43,799 nt of DNA from Candidatus Omnitrophota bacterium (lineage in GTDB: Bacteria > Omnitrophota > Gorgyraeia > Zapsychrales > Zapsychraceae), in the NCBI GenBank assembly GCA_016214285.1, contig JACROV010000083.1, forward strand, positions 1-43,799. The letters run 5' to 3'. Positions within the stretch are counted from its first letter, which is position 1. The number at the start of each line of letters is the position of its first letter. A program made the position numbers and the translations under genes. This document shows, one piece after another, positions 43,721 through 43,799 of this stretch. The notes under the pieces are model-generated. The model saw nothing but the letters and a program-made list of their open reading frames with translations. It was not told where the DNA came from and did no database searches.

Positions 43721-43799
43721 TTGGATAAAAAGGCCATAAAGGTCCTGGGTATTTTTTTCATGTCATTGTTTTCTGGCAACATGGAAAAAAGATTTAAGT
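43721..43799 (+). CDS. Possible start of a gene running off the window
   Basis: From TTG 43721, preceded by gaggg a few bases upstream, the frame is open to the edge: a basic start (DKKAIKV) and a hydrophobic run (LGIFFMSLFSG). It could be a signal or membrane segment. Only 26 codons are in view, so this is weak. Confidence 0.25.
   Translation, partial: MDKKAIKVLGIFFMSLFSGNMEKRFK

Overview
The window looks like a piece of a Gram-negative bacterial genome. It carries lpxD, an LpxR-like lipid A deacylase module, a secretin, a type IV pilin and two AsmA-like proteins. My best guess is the candidate phylum Omnitrophota (OP3) or a close relative. That rests on the enormous modular ORF, the dense palindromic repeats between and inside genes, and the gene mix; it is an inference from family knowledge, not from a database search.

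Region 1 (3-17329, +) is one giant reading frame. It enters from beyond the left edge and is broken once by an apparent one-base frameshift near 3902-3912. It then runs to 17329, about 5,775 residues in view. It is a chain of otherwise unrelated modules: a Fis-like helix-turn-helix, TPR and coiled coil, Fic domain, endonuclease/exonuclease/phosphatase domain, signal-peptidase-II-like membrane domain, degenerate Nudix domain, a signal peptide plus LpxR-like barrel, a second Fic domain, a P-loop kinase-like domain, a membrane block, and a twin-arginine signal with a possible lysozyme-like domain. Most module junctions carry a short Ser-Ser-Pro-Val/Leu motif, seen more than 20 times and often with nearly the same codons. 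Several modules directly after the motif start with export signals, as if separate genes had been joined head to tail. This is the most unusual feature of the window.

Region 2 (17370-21845, -) is mutL and mutS. Region 3 (about 22095-26600, +) is a type IV pilin-like protein, a CPBP protease overlapping its stop, a mini MerR regulator behind strong palindromes, a secretin and a cell-wall amidase. Region 4 (26739-31393, +) is murI, the preQ1 genes queD-queC-queE-queF, rph and rdgB, with most gaps filled by long inverted repeats. Region 5 holds a large AsmA-like protein (-), lpxD (+), a 21-residue Lys-rich peptide, a field of hairpins and tRNA-Pro. Region 6 (37020-39541, -) is an NSS transporter, a 33-residue membrane peptide that may be its small subunit, and a DedA protein. 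A MOT1-like molybdate transporter (+) follows.

Region 7 (40890-42503, +) is an AT-rich island with a three-gene HipBST-type toxin-antitoxin locus. Its promoter region has four similar half-palindromes spaced close to whole helical turns. tRNA-Arg and an AsmA-like protein follow, and the window ends in repeat sequence and perhaps the start of another gene.

Palindromic repeats are a second theme. At least five families lie between genes, and related hairpins sit in frame inside mutL, the CPBP protease, the AsmA-like gene, queF and the giant ORF. One supplies the apparent ribosome binding site and start codon of the molybdate transporter gene.
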